Positions 1 to 7,157 of a stretch of DNA of 24,488 bases are shown here, piece by piece. Both the position numbers and the translations under genes were made by a program. The DNA lies in assembly GCA_021778875.1 (NCBI GenBank), contig JAJYBT010000001.1:1-24488 (forward strand), in the 5' to 3' direction. Positions within the stretch are counted from its first letter, which is position 1. Each line of letters begins with the position of its first letter. This DNA is from Acidobacteriota bacterium (GTDB lineage: Bacteria; Acidobacteriota; Terriglobia; Terriglobales; Acidobacteriaceae). Below the pieces are notes generated by a model. It worked only from the letters and a program-made list of their open reading frames with translations. It did not search any database and had not been told where the DNA came from.

Positions 1-1
1 G

Positions 2-637
2 AAGATCTTCAACCCGTCAGAAGCCACGGCCAAGCAGGTGGACGACAAGTGCCTGAGCTGCCACCAGGGCAAGCACTCGAACTTTGAGCGCTCGGCCCAC
101 GGCGAAGGCAATGTGAGCTGCATCAGCTGCCACAGCGTCCACAAGAGCGGCAGCCACGAGCATCTGCTGAAGGCCTCGCAGCCAGAGCTCTGCTTCCAAT
201 GCCATACGGACGTGAAGCCGCAGTTCAACATGCCCTTCCATCACAAGGTGGAGGAAGGCCTGATGAAGTGCACGGACTGCCACGATCCGCACGGCACCTT
301 CCAGCGCAAGGCTTTGATGACCTCATCGCAACAGGACATGGTCTGCACCAAGTGCCATACGGAGACGGCGGGGCCGTTTGTGTATGAGCATCCGGTGGTG
401 AAGACGGAAGGCTGCACGGCCTGCCACTTCCCGCACGGGGGACCGAATCCGCGCCTGCTGAACCGCGCCAATGTGAACACGCTGTGCATGCAGTGCCACT
501 CGCCGTCGCCGAACTTCACGACCACTGGCATACCCAGCTTCCACAACCAGGCGCAGCAGTATCAGGCCTGCACGATCTGCCACACGAGCATTCACGGTTC
601 CAACACGAGTTCGATTTTCTTCAACTCAACAGAGTAA
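2..637 (+). CDS. DmsE-family multihaem c-type cytochrome (5' end outside window)
   Basis: Periplasmic multihaem cytochrome c, partial: the reading frame is open from base 2 with no start in the window, and the stop is TAA at 635-637. The visible 211 residues contain eight CxxCH haem-attachment motifs in order: CLSCH, CISCH, CFQCH, CTDCH, CTKCH, CTACH, CMQCH and CTICH. Many extra His residues could serve as distal haem ligands. The motif spacing and the gene's position directly upstream of an MtrB/PioB barrel fit the DmsE/MtrA/PioA decahaem family, whose members plug into the barrel and pass electrons across the outer membrane. Two further haems would then lie in the missing N-terminal part. 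Only 10 bases separate its stop from the next start, so the two are surely co-transcribed. The alternative is another NrfB-like or doubled pentahaem cytochrome. The family is strongly supported; the exact substrate or direction of electron flow is not. Confidence 0.9.
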   Translation, partial: KIFNPSEATAKQVDDKCLSCHQGKHSNFERSAHGEGNVSCISCHSVHKSGSHEHLLKASQPELCFQCHTDVKPQFNMPFHHKVEEGLMKCTDCHDPHGTFQRKALMTSSQQDMVCTKCHTETAGPFVYEHPVVKTEGCTACHFPHGGPNPRLLNRANVNTLCMQCHSPSPNFTTTGIPSFHNQAQQYQACTICHTSIHGSNTSSIFFNSTE

Positions 638-647
638 GGGGCGAGCG

Positions 648-2954
648 ATGACAAAACAGACGAAATCATGCACGAGTCTGGGTGGGTCGCGGGCCGGAAT
701 CAGTTTCTACCGGTTATGCACCCTTACCCTAGTTGCGGCACTGGCCTCCGGCGCAGCGGCTCTGGGCTTTGCCCAGGACCAGCCGGAAGCGGCCAAGCCC
801 GCGAAACAAGCTGTGGAAACGAAGCCCGCCAGCGAGGCAACTCGAAAGACGGTGGGCAATTACCAGGTGCATCAGTCCATCGAGCTCGGCGGGCGCATTA
901 CGCAGCGTAACGGCAGCAGCGCCATGTGGGCCACGATGGTGAATCAGAATACCGGCATGCGCGTCCTGAACCACTCGCTCGAGATGCACTCGCTGGATCC
1001 ATCCAAAACGCCTTTCTTCGATACGTTATCGTCGGCCAGTTTCGGCTATGGCGGCGATCCATACGATGTTTCCTACCTGAAGTTCTCCAAGGGCCGGTGG
1101 TACGACTTTGCGGGCAACTTCCGGCGAGATCGCAACTACTTCGACTACAACCTGCTGGCCAACTCGCTTCTTGCCAATCCGTTTGTGCCTGAACCGAGCA
1201 CGCCGCATCTGTTCAACACCGTGCGCCGCAACACGGACACGCTGCTGACGCTGATGCCGCTTTCGCGGGTCAGCTTCCGCGCGGGGCTCAATCACGGCAC
1301 GCACGAGGGGCCGACCTACTCGACGGTGCACGAGGGCGCGGACGCGCAGATGCTGTACTGGTTCCGCAACGCGGCGGACACCTATACGGGCGGCGTGGAC
1401 GTAAAGCTGGTCAAGCGCACGACGCTGAGCTATGACCAGTTCTATGTGCTCTACAAGGGCGACAACTGGCAGCAGCTTGTGGGCGCCAACTATCCGCTGT
1501 CCAACGGACAACTGGTCTCGTTCGGCATCGACAACCTGGCCACGAACAAGTGCAATGGCGCGGGGCTGCTGAGCAGTACGGGCACCGCCAATCCGTATTG
1601 CAGCGGCATCACGGCCTTGAGCGTTACTTCACCGACGCGCACGACGTTCCCGACCGAGCAGCTGCGCTTCAGCTCGCGCTATTGGGAACGCGTCTCAATG
1701 AACGGTCGCTTCACCTACAGCGGGAATATCAGCAACGTGAACAGCTTCAACGAGACCTATACCGGCTTGACGACGCGTACTTCCGTTCGGCAGGAGATAG
1801 ACACCGGCGCGCTGGCAAATGGCCGCCTGGCCCACAACAAGCGCGTCAGCGTCAACGCGGACTATGGCGTGGAAGCGGAGCTGAGCAAGTACGTCTCGGT
1901 TTCCGATGCGTTCACCTATTGGGGCTTCCGAATTCCCGGCTACAACAGCGTGACCTCCACTCTCTGGACGGACACAACCAAGCCGCCGAGTCTGCTGACC
2001 CCGCTGAGCAGCATCACGCCGACCACGGCAACAACGGTCAACAACGACAACCTGAGCCAGAAGTTCATGGGCAACACGTTGATGGGGATCTTCACTATCA
2101 CGCCGGAGTTCAAGCTGTCGGCCGGCTGGCGGTATAACAACCGCCACCTGCAGCAGCCGGACGACCTGGCGTGGCGCGAGAACTGGATGCTGCTGGGCGT
2201 TGTGATCCAGCCGACCAACATGGTTCGGATCAACGTGAACTACGACGCGATGGACTCGAAGAACGCCAACTCGGCAACGCCGACCAACACGTACATGCGG
2301 TTGCAGCCGAACCGGCTGTATCATCTGCGCGCGCGCGTCAAGGTCACACCGTACAAGTGGATCAACTTCGCGGCGACGGGGAATAACTTCGGCGCGCAGA
2401 ACAACGATCCGCTTGTCAACCACCACGAACACAACAACGACTTCAGCCTGGGTACGCAGATCATCCCGTCGGATACCTTCAGCATGGACCTGAACTATGC
2501 CCATGACGATGTGTTCTCCTCGACGGATATCTGCTATGTCTACTCCGGCACGCCGGGGCTGCCGGGTGGAGGCAACAACGGAACCTGCTCAACGGCAGTG
2601 GAGCCGAACGGCGCCAGCTATTATCTCCTGGGCACAGGGTTCTATGACACGCCGACGACCTTCTTCTCCGGCGCGGTGCATTACTCCCCCTCGTCGAAGT
2701 TCCAGTTCAACGGCGGAGCCATGGTCAACAGCGTCAACGGCAAGGCGGAGCAGCTGAATCCGCAGATGGTGCCGGGCGCGCTCAACTCCAGGGTTGTGTC
2801 GCCCTTTGCCGATCTGGTGGTGAAGGTTGCGCCGCAGTGGTCGTGGCACGGCAACTGGATCCATCGCGGCTATAACGAATCAAGCCTTCCAGGACCGGCC
2901 GGTCGCAACTTCAACGGCGAGATCGTCACCCTGGGCGTGATTTACGCATTCTGA
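648..2954 (+). CDS. MtrB/PioB-family decahaem-associated outer-membrane beta-barrel
   Basis: Predicted outer-membrane porin that sheathes a decahaem cytochrome and so makes a trans-outer-membrane electron conduit. The 768-residue product starts at ATG 648 after an AAGGGG ribosome site. It has an N-terminal signal sequence with a hydrophobic stretch around residues 20-42 and a likely cut near GFA/QDQ. The mature part is rich in alternating aromatic, Asn, Thr and Ser residues, and it ends in Val-Ile-Tyr-Ala-Phe, the C-terminal aromatic typical of barrels inserted by BAM. The length suits MtrB/PioB (about 700-800 residues). There is no CxxC pair near the mature N-terminus, unlike MtrB of metal-reducing Shewanella. 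The mature protein has two close Cys pairs instead (C302/C318 and C629/C647), probably loop disulfides. The upstream DmsE-type cytochrome is the natural partner. I am sure of the barrel and fairly sure of the family; the physiological substrate is unknown. Confidence 0.85.
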   Translation: MTKQTKSCTSLGGSRAGISFYRLCTLTLVAALASGAAALGFAQDQPEAAKPAKQAVETKPASEATRKTVGNYQVHQSIELGGRITQRNGSSAMWATMVNQNTGMRVLNHSLEMHSLDPSKTPFFDTLSSASFGYGGDPYDVSYLKFSKGRWYDFAGNFRRDRNYFDYNLLANSLLANPFVPEPSTPHLFNTVRRNTDTLLTLMPLSRVSFRAGLNHGTHEGPTYSTVHEGADAQMLYWFRNAADTYTGGVDVKLVKRTTLSYDQFYVLYKGDNWQQLVGANYPLSNGQLVSFGIDNLATNKCNGAGLLSSTGTANPYCSGITALSVTSPTRTTFPTEQLRFSSRYWERVSMNGRFTYSGNISNVNSFNETYTGLTTRTSVRQEIDTGALANGRLAHNKRVSVNADYGVEAELSKYVSVSDAFTYWGFRIPGYNSVTSTLWTDTTKPPSLLTPLSSITPTTATTVNNDNLSQKFMGNTLMGIFTITPEFKLSAGWRYNNRHLQQPDDLAWRENWMLLGVVIQPTNMVRINVNYDAMDSKNANSATPTNTYMRLQPNRLYHLRARVKVTPYKWINFAATGNNFGAQNNDPLVNHHEHNNDFSLGTQIIPSDTFSMDLNYAHDDVFSSTDICYVYSGTPGLPGGGNNGTCSTAVEPNGASYYLLGTGFYDTPTTFFSGAVHYSPSSKFQFNGGAMVNSVNGKAEQLNPQMVPGALNSRVVSPFADLVVKVAPQWSWHGNWIHRGYNESSLPGPAGRNFNGEIVTLGVIYAF

Positions 2955-2965
2955 TTACCGGTGGG

Positions 2966-2992
2966 GGGCTGACGGATAGCTGTTGCCAGCCC
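2966..2992 (+). terminator. Possible hairpin after the MtrB-like gene
   Basis: A perfect 6-bp inverted repeat, GGGCTG (2966-2971) and CAGCCC (2987-2992), lies 12 bases past the stop codon with a 15-base loop. A short TCTTTT follows at about 3000. It is weak as an intrinsic terminator because the T-tract is distant and the loop is large. It could also be a 3'-stabilising hairpin. Confidence 0.3.
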
Positions 2993-3147
2993 GCCCTCGC
3001 TCTTTTGCAGGTTCACGGGTTTTTTGTCGCAGTGATTTCCTTCAGTTCGTTGCAAAGGGAACAACGCGGCTTTTGAAGAAGAGACCTCCTTCGACAGCGG
3101 TTGCCCCCGCGCTTGCGGACTGGGGAGAGCGCTGAAGGAGTGGGAAG

Positions 3148-3468
3148 ATGGTTACAAGGATTGGTTCAAAGGTGGCGTTGGTGGCGGTGCTGCTTACCGG
3201 CGCGGTGTGCTTTGCGCAATCTTCAAGCGAGGCGCTGTATAAGGCGAAGTGCCAGATGTGCCATGGCGCGAAAGGCATGGCGGATACCCCGGCGGCCAAG
3301 GCAATGAAGGTAAAGCCGATAACGGACCCCGAGGTGAAGGGACTCACCGAAGCAAAAATGATTGAAGCCGTACGCAATGGGATGGGCAAGATGCAGCCGT
3401 ACAAGGACAAGCTGACCGACGCACAGATCACCGGCGTGGTAGCCAACTTTCGCACGTTTCTGAAGTAA
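3148..3468 (+). CDS. Small periplasmic monohaem cytochrome c (first of a pair)
   Basis: A 106-residue class I cytochrome c. It starts at ATG 3148 behind a GAAGGAG site. Residues 1-23 form a signal peptide cut near CFA/QSS. CQMCH at 35-39 binds haem, and Met82 in Gly-Lys-Met-Gln is the likely sixth ligand. The C-terminal helix carries the Leu-Thr-Asp-Ala-Gln-Ile pattern common in soluble cytochromes. About 80 mature residues is a usual size for a cytochrome c-551/c6-like shuttle. It lies between the barrel gene and a near-identical second copy, in a cluster with the inner-membrane multihaem cytochrome, so it probably moves electrons through the periplasm. A hairpin at 3481-3516 follows it closely. 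The haem protein call is certain; its specific redox partners are inferred from neighbourhood only. Confidence 0.9.
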   Translation: MVTRIGSKVALVAVLLTGAVCFAQSSSEALYKAKCQMCHGAKGMADTPAAKAMKVKPITDPEVKGLTEAKMIEAVRNGMGKMQPYKDKLTDAQITGVVANFRTFLK

Positions 3469-3480
3469 GAACAGGAAAGA

Positions 3481-3516
3481 CCGGCGCAGTTCCATTTCCG
3501 AACGGGATTGCGCCGG
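3481..3516 (+). terminator. Strong hairpin between the two small cytochrome genes
   Basis: Bases 3481-3493 pair with 3504-3516 to give a 13-bp stem (11 Watson-Crick pairs and two G-T wobbles) with a 10-base loop, 12 bases after the stop codon. The outer eight pairs, CCGGCGCA/TGCGCCGG, are perfect. No T-run follows, so it may be a partial terminator or an mRNA-stabilising stem rather than a full stop. Confidence 0.5.
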
Positions 3517-3664
3517 ACCCGCACGGCAGGGTCACCCTGTACCGTTTTCAAGCAGAAACCTGGCGACTCATTGGCGCCATTGGGGTTTAACTGTGTAGTG
3601 GAAGCTTCATGGCGGGAGCGCCCTCGGGCATCCCGGCCGTGGAAGATTTTGAAGGAGTCATGCA

Positions 3665-3985
3665 ATGACAAAGACGATTCGATCCCTGGCGGTGCTGGCC
3701 GCTGCAGTATGCCTGGCCGGTTCCATGGGCTTCGCTCAATCTTCGGGCGAGGCGACGTATACGGCGAAGTGCCAGATGTGCCACGGCGCCAAGGGCGCGG
3801 CGGATACGCCGACGGCCAAGATGCTGAAGGTTCTGCCGCTCTCCAGCCCTGAGATGAAGAAGCTGACCGAGGCGGACATGATCAAGGCGACCGAGGACGG
3901 CAAGGGCAAGATGCCGGCGTTCAAGAGCAAGCTGACGGACGCGCAGATCAAGGAAGCCGTGGTCTATTTCCGCGCTCTGAAGTAG
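3665..3985 (+). CDS. Small periplasmic monohaem cytochrome c (second of a pair)
   Basis: A second 106-residue class I cytochrome c, clearly a tandem duplicate of the gene 200 bases upstream. It has the same length and the same haem site CQMCH (36-40). It also shares the stretches after the haem (His-Gly-Ala-Lys-Gly), the Gly-Lys-Met ligand region (Met83) and the Leu-Thr-Asp-Ala-Gln-Ile helix. ATG 3665 follows GAAGGAG at a normal distance. The signal peptide spans about residues 1-24 (GFA/QSS). The middle segment has diverged (charge and loop residues 55-80), which suggests the copies have different partners or potentials rather than being a recent exact copy. It is followed by a GC-rich hairpin and then the membrane cytochrome gene. 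A periplasmic electron shuttle is the likely role. Confidence 0.9.
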   Translation: MTKTIRSLAVLAAAVCLAGSMGFAQSSGEATYTAKCQMCHGAKGAADTPTAKMLKVLPLSSPEMKKLTEADMIKATEDGKGKMPAFKSKLTDAQIKEAVVYFRALK

Positions 3986-3996
3986 GATTCTTCAAG

Positions 3997-4020
3997 CGGC
4001 CCGTCCTCCCCGGCGGGCCG
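3997..4020 (+). terminator. Hairpin before the membrane cytochrome gene
   Basis: A perfect 7-bp inverted repeat, CGGCCCG (3997-4003) and CGGGCCG (4014-4020), with a 10-base loop lies between the second small cytochrome gene and the GTG at 4044. The following bases (TTCACTCC) are only mildly T-rich. It could terminate some transcripts or act as a processing or attenuation stem, so that the small cytochromes are made in excess over the membrane protein. Confidence 0.45.
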
Positions 4021-4043
4021 TTCACTCCCGACCTGAGGACAAC

Positions 4044-5483
4044 GTGCCAACATTTTTGAGTCTGCAGTTTCGCGAGCACTGGGTACGTCCTGCGCTGTTT
4101 TTTGGCAACAACCCCATCAGCCTGGCCGGCGGCGCCATCACGACCGCAGCCGGCGTGACCGTGATTGGCAACTGGCTGATGGAGATGTTAGCCAAGCCGA
4201 ATCCCAACCCCTATCTCGGCATCATCTTCAATCTGATTCTGCCGGCTCTGTTCGTCGTGGGCCTGGCGATCATCCCGGTCGGCATCCTGGTGCGCCATCG
4301 CGCGCTGCTGAAGTCCGGGAAGATTCCCGCCGAGTATCCCAAGGTTGATTTCAACGACAGAATTTTCCGCCACGGCGTGGACATTGTGCTGGTGGCCACG
4401 ATTTTCAATTTTCTGATTGTCTCCATGGCGAGCTATCGCGGAGCGGCGTACATGGATTCACCGCAGTTCTGCGGGGCTTCCTGCCACGTGATGCAACCGG
4501 AGTACACGGCCTACAAGATCTCTCCGCACTCGCACGTGGCCTGCGTTCACTGCCACATCGGCTCGGGGGCGGAGTCGTACTTTGCCGCCAAGGTGGACGG
4601 CACCAAGCAGCTTGTGGAAGTCGCGTTCCATCGCTACCCTACGCCGATTCCTTCGCCGGTGCAGAATCTTCGCCCGGCGCGCGTAATCTGCGAGGGGTGT
4701 CATACGCCGGCCAAATTTGTGGGAGAGAAGCTGCTGGTCAAGTCGGCGTTTGCCGACGATGAGCAGAACACGGAGACGCAGAGCGTGATCGTGCTCCACC
4801 TGGGCGGGCTGGATGGTCTGTCGCACCTGACGGGCATTCACGGCGTGCATCTGGGCCATATTGAATACATCGCAACTGATTCCAGCCGGACGAACATCCC
4901 ATGGGTGGCGAAGCAGAACGCAGACGGTTCGGAGACCGTGTTTGCCGCGTCCTCGCTGAACGGTGCTGTCCCACAGGGCCAGCGCCGGCTGATGGACTGC
5001 ATTGACTGCCACAATCGCGCTGCGCACACGTTTGTGACGGCCGAAGAGGCCATCAACAGCGCCATGTCCGTTGGCGCCATCAGCCCGTCGCTGCCCTGGG
5101 TTCACAAGGAAGGCCTTGTCCTGTTGAAGGCCAGCTATGCCAGCCAGGCTGAGGCCAGCACCAAGATTCCGGCGGGGCTTGAGGCTTTCTATCGCGGTAG
5201 CAGTCCTGAAGTGCTGGCCACCAAGGCCGACCTGGTGCAGGCAGCGGGCAAACAGCTTGTGACCATCTACAGTGAGAACGTGTTCCCGGATATGAAGGTG
5301 ACCTGGGGAACGCATCCCAATCACATCGGGCACATGAGTTATCCGGGCTGTTTCCGCTGCCACGATGGCGACCATGCGGCCAAGGACGGCACGTCGATCC
5401 CGCAGGACTGCGCGGTGTGCCACAATCTGCTGTCAGTGGATGAGTCGAAGCCGAAGGTGCTGGCGGACCTGGGCATCCAGTAG
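4044..5483 (+). CDS. Inner-membrane multihaem cytochrome c (NapC/NirT-like quinol dehydrogenase type)
   Basis: A 479-residue membrane-anchored cytochrome. It starts at GTG 4044 with a GAGG site about five bases upstream. Hydrophobic segments lie near residues 27-48, 58-82 and 111-131, and the haem domain follows. There are six haem motifs: an unusual CX3CH (CGASCH, 143-148, followed by Val-Met), then CVHCH 167-171, CEGCH 216-220, CIDCH 319-323, CFRCH 436-440 and CAVCH 456-460. The first haem with a nearby Met recalls NrfH/NapC proteins, which take electrons from quinol and hand them to periplasmic cytochromes. Three membrane spans and 479 residues exceed the single-span, roughly 200-residue classical NapC/NirT, so this is a longer relative. 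Next to the DmsE/MtrB pair it is the obvious link to the quinone pool. The haem and membrane features are certain; quinol oxidation (or, in reverse, quinone reduction) is inferred. Confidence 0.85.
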   Translation: MPTFLSLQFREHWVRPALFFGNNPISLAGGAITTAAGVTVIGNWLMEMLAKPNPNPYLGIIFNLILPALFVVGLAIIPVGILVRHRALLKSGKIPAEYPKVDFNDRIFRHGVDIVLVATIFNFLIVSMASYRGAAYMDSPQFCGASCHVMQPEYTAYKISPHSHVACVHCHIGSGAESYFAAKVDGTKQLVEVAFHRYPTPIPSPVQNLRPARVICEGCHTPAKFVGEKLLVKSAFADDEQNTETQSVIVLHLGGLDGLSHLTGIHGVHLGHIEYIATDSSRTNIPWVAKQNADGSETVFAASSLNGAVPQGQRRLMDCIDCHNRAAHTFVTAEEAINSAMSVGAISPSLPWVHKEGLVLLKASYASQAEASTKIPAGLEAFYRGSSPEVLATKADLVQAAGKQLVTIYSENVFPDMKVTWGTHPNHIGHMSYPGCFRCHDGDHAAKDGTSIPQDCAVCHNLLSVDESKPKVLADLGIQ

Positions 5484-5510
5484 GCGGAACCCGGAGCAAG
5501 GCGGACAGCG

Positions 5511-5534
5511 AGGCGGCCAGAGCGTTGGCCGCCT
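5511..5534 (+). terminator. Terminator hairpin closing the cytochrome locus
   Basis: A perfect 9-bp stem, AGGCGGCCA (5511-5519) with TGGCCGCCT (5526-5534), has a 6-base loop and is followed by TGTTGCG. It lies 27 bases past the membrane cytochrome stop. An alternative pairing of CAAGGCGG (5497-5504) with CCGCCTTG (5530-5537) is also possible. This is the best terminator candidate of the region and marks the end of the electron-transfer cluster. Confidence 0.6.
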
Positions 5535-5603
5535 TGTTGCGTCTGCGTCGCACATGCTGTTCGTGGTAGGCTGGCTCTTCGCTTTTTAGGAGCCCTAATC
5601 GCT

Positions 5604-7070
5604 ATGCACACAGCCCATCCCTTTCACTTCAACCTGGTGGCGGCCGCTCGTGCCACGATGATTGAGCACGGCTTTGAGCCGGAGTTTCCGGCGGGGACTG
5701 ACACGGAACTGGCCGCGATTCAGGCGCAAACCGGGATGCCCGCGGCACCGGGCGCTGTGGATCTGCGCGCGCTGCTCTGGTCCTCGATTGACAACGACAC
5801 GTCGCGGGATCTGGATCAGATTGAGTGGGCGGAGCGGCTGCCGGACGGGCGCGTCCGCGTGCTGATTGGCGTTGCCGACGTGGACTCGCGTATCTCCCGG
5901 GGCACGGTCATCGACAGCCACGCGCGCAGCGAGACTACCTCGGTCTACACCGGCGTCAAGGTGTTTCCCATGCTGCCCACGGAACTATCCGAGGGCATCA
6001 CGTCCTTGAATGAGGGCGAGGACCGTCTGGCGCTGGTAATTGAGTACAAGGTGGATAAAGCAAGCATGGTGAGCGAGGGCACGGCGTATCGCGCGCTGGT
6101 TCGCAACCATGCGCAGCTTGCCTATCCCTCAGTGGGCGCGTGGCTGGCGGGCACGGGGCCGGCGCCGGAGAAGGTGGCAGCCAATGCGGCGCTGGCCGCG
6201 CAGCTCAAGCTGCAGGACGAAACCGCACAGTGCTTGCTGGACTGCCGCTTTCAGCACGGGGCGCTGGATCTGGAAACGATTGAGACGCGGCCCGTCATGC
6301 TGGCGGAAAAGGCGGTGGAGATTGCGCGGCTGGAGAAGAACCGGGCCACATCGCTGATTGAAGAATTCATGGTGGCGGCGAATGGCGTCATCGCGCGCAT
6401 TTTCGATACGTCCAATGTGGCGTCGATACGGCGCGTGGTGCGCACGCCCAAGCGCTGGGACCGCATTGTGGAAGTGGCAGCGGGGCTGGGCGGCTCTCTG
6501 CCGTCGGCGCCAGACTCAAAGGCGCTGAACGATTTTCTGCTGGCGCAGAAGCAGAAGGACCCCGACCGCTTTCCTGATTTGTCGCTTGCGGTGGTCAAGC
6601 TGATGGGGCCGGGCGAGTATGTGCTGGTGAAGCCGGATGAGGTATCGCCGGGGCACTTTGGCCTGGCCGTGCAGGACTACACGCACTCGACCGCGCCCAA
6701 CCGGCGCTTTCCTGACGTGGTGACGCAGCGGCTGCTGAAGGCATGGCTTGAGCGCGCGCAGCAGCCCTATTCCGAGGGCGACCTGAACGCAATCGCCGAG
6801 CGCTGCACGGAGATGGAAAACGCCGCCCGCAAGGTGGAGCGGGAAATGCAGAAGCGCATCGCCGCGGTGGTGCTGCATCCGCGCATCGGGCAGAGCTTCC
6901 GCGCCGTCGTCACAGGCGTGAATAACTACGGGACGTTTGTGCGAACGTTCGATCCGCACGTGGAGGGCATGCTGGTGCGCGGAGGGAAAGGGCTGGACGT
7001 GGGCGACCGGGTGACGGTGAAGCTGATCTCGACTGACCCGGAGCGCGGATTCATCGATTTCGAGACGTAA
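5604..7070 (+). CDS. RNB-domain exoribonuclease (RNase II/R superfamily)
   Basis: A 488-residue RNase II-superfamily protein that should degrade single-stranded RNA 3' to 5' in the cytoplasm. It starts at ATG 5604 after TTTTAGGAG. The catalytic segment is at residues 62-72 (Ile-Asp-Asn-Asp-Thr-Ser-Arg-Asp-Leu-Asp-Gln). Asp63, Asp69 and Asp71 align with three of the four metal-binding Asp residues of E. coli RNase II (201, 207, 209), and the fourth (210) is Gln here. The RNB body continues to Ala-Pro-Asn-Arg-Arg-Phe-Pro-Asp (364-371), equivalent to the conserved Arg-rich RNA-contact motif. An S1/OB-like domain occupies about residues 428-488. The N-terminal cold-shock domains of full RNase II/R are missing, so this is the compact form found in several bacterial phyla. 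It stands alone between a terminator hairpin and a converging gene. Confidence 0.88.
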   Translation: MHTAHPFHFNLVAAARATMIEHGFEPEFPAGTDTELAAIQAQTGMPAAPGAVDLRALLWSSIDNDTSRDLDQIEWAERLPDGRVRVLIGVADVDSRISRGTVIDSHARSETTSVYTGVKVFPMLPTELSEGITSLNEGEDRLALVIEYKVDKASMVSEGTAYRALVRNHAQLAYPSVGAWLAGTGPAPEKVAANAALAAQLKLQDETAQCLLDCRFQHGALDLETIETRPVMLAEKAVEIARLEKNRATSLIEEFMVAANGVIARIFDTSNVASIRRVVRTPKRWDRIVEVAAGLGGSLPSAPDSKALNDFLLAQKQKDPDRFPDLSLAVVKLMGPGEYVLVKPDEVSPGHFGLAVQDYTHSTAPNRRFPDVVTQRLLKAWLERAQQPYSEGDLNAIAERCTEMENAARKVEREMQKRIAAVVLHPRIGQSFRAVVTGVNNYGTFVRTFDPHVEGMLVRGGKGLDVGDRVTVKLISTDPERGFIDFET

Positions 7071-7099
7071 GCCTTGTCGGCGATGCCCGCAAGCAAGAG

Positions 7100-7124
7100 C
7101 GGGGATGGAGTGAATCCATTCCCG
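7100..7124 (+). terminator. Terminator hairpin after the RNB gene
   Basis: Bases 7100-7109 pair with 7115-7124 (10-bp stem with one G-T wobble, 5-base loop). The hairpin lies 29 bases past the RNB stop and before the 3' end of the converging membrane-protein gene, so it could serve both strands. No clear T-run follows on the + strand. A second short inverted repeat, AGGGC/GCCCT (7151-7165), overlaps the stop codon of the converging gene. Confidence 0.5.
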
Positions 7125-7157
7125 CGCGATGCAGGCCGGTTGATTTGAGAAGGGCTG

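Noticed and set aside
2955..3147. Possible cyclic-di-GMP (GEMM) riboswitch before the cytochrome genes
   Set aside because: Such riboswitches precede cytochrome genes in some bacteria, so the gaps before both small cytochromes were read for the conserved core motifs; none was found.
3042..3671. 209-residue open frame on the minus strand spanning the small cytochromes
   Set aside because: It is the complement of cytochrome coding sequence and the intergenic hairpin region, without a recognisable start signal or domain.
4458..5423. 321-residue open frame on the minus strand
   Set aside because: Antisense of the membrane multihaem cytochrome; Arg/His-rich with no motif.
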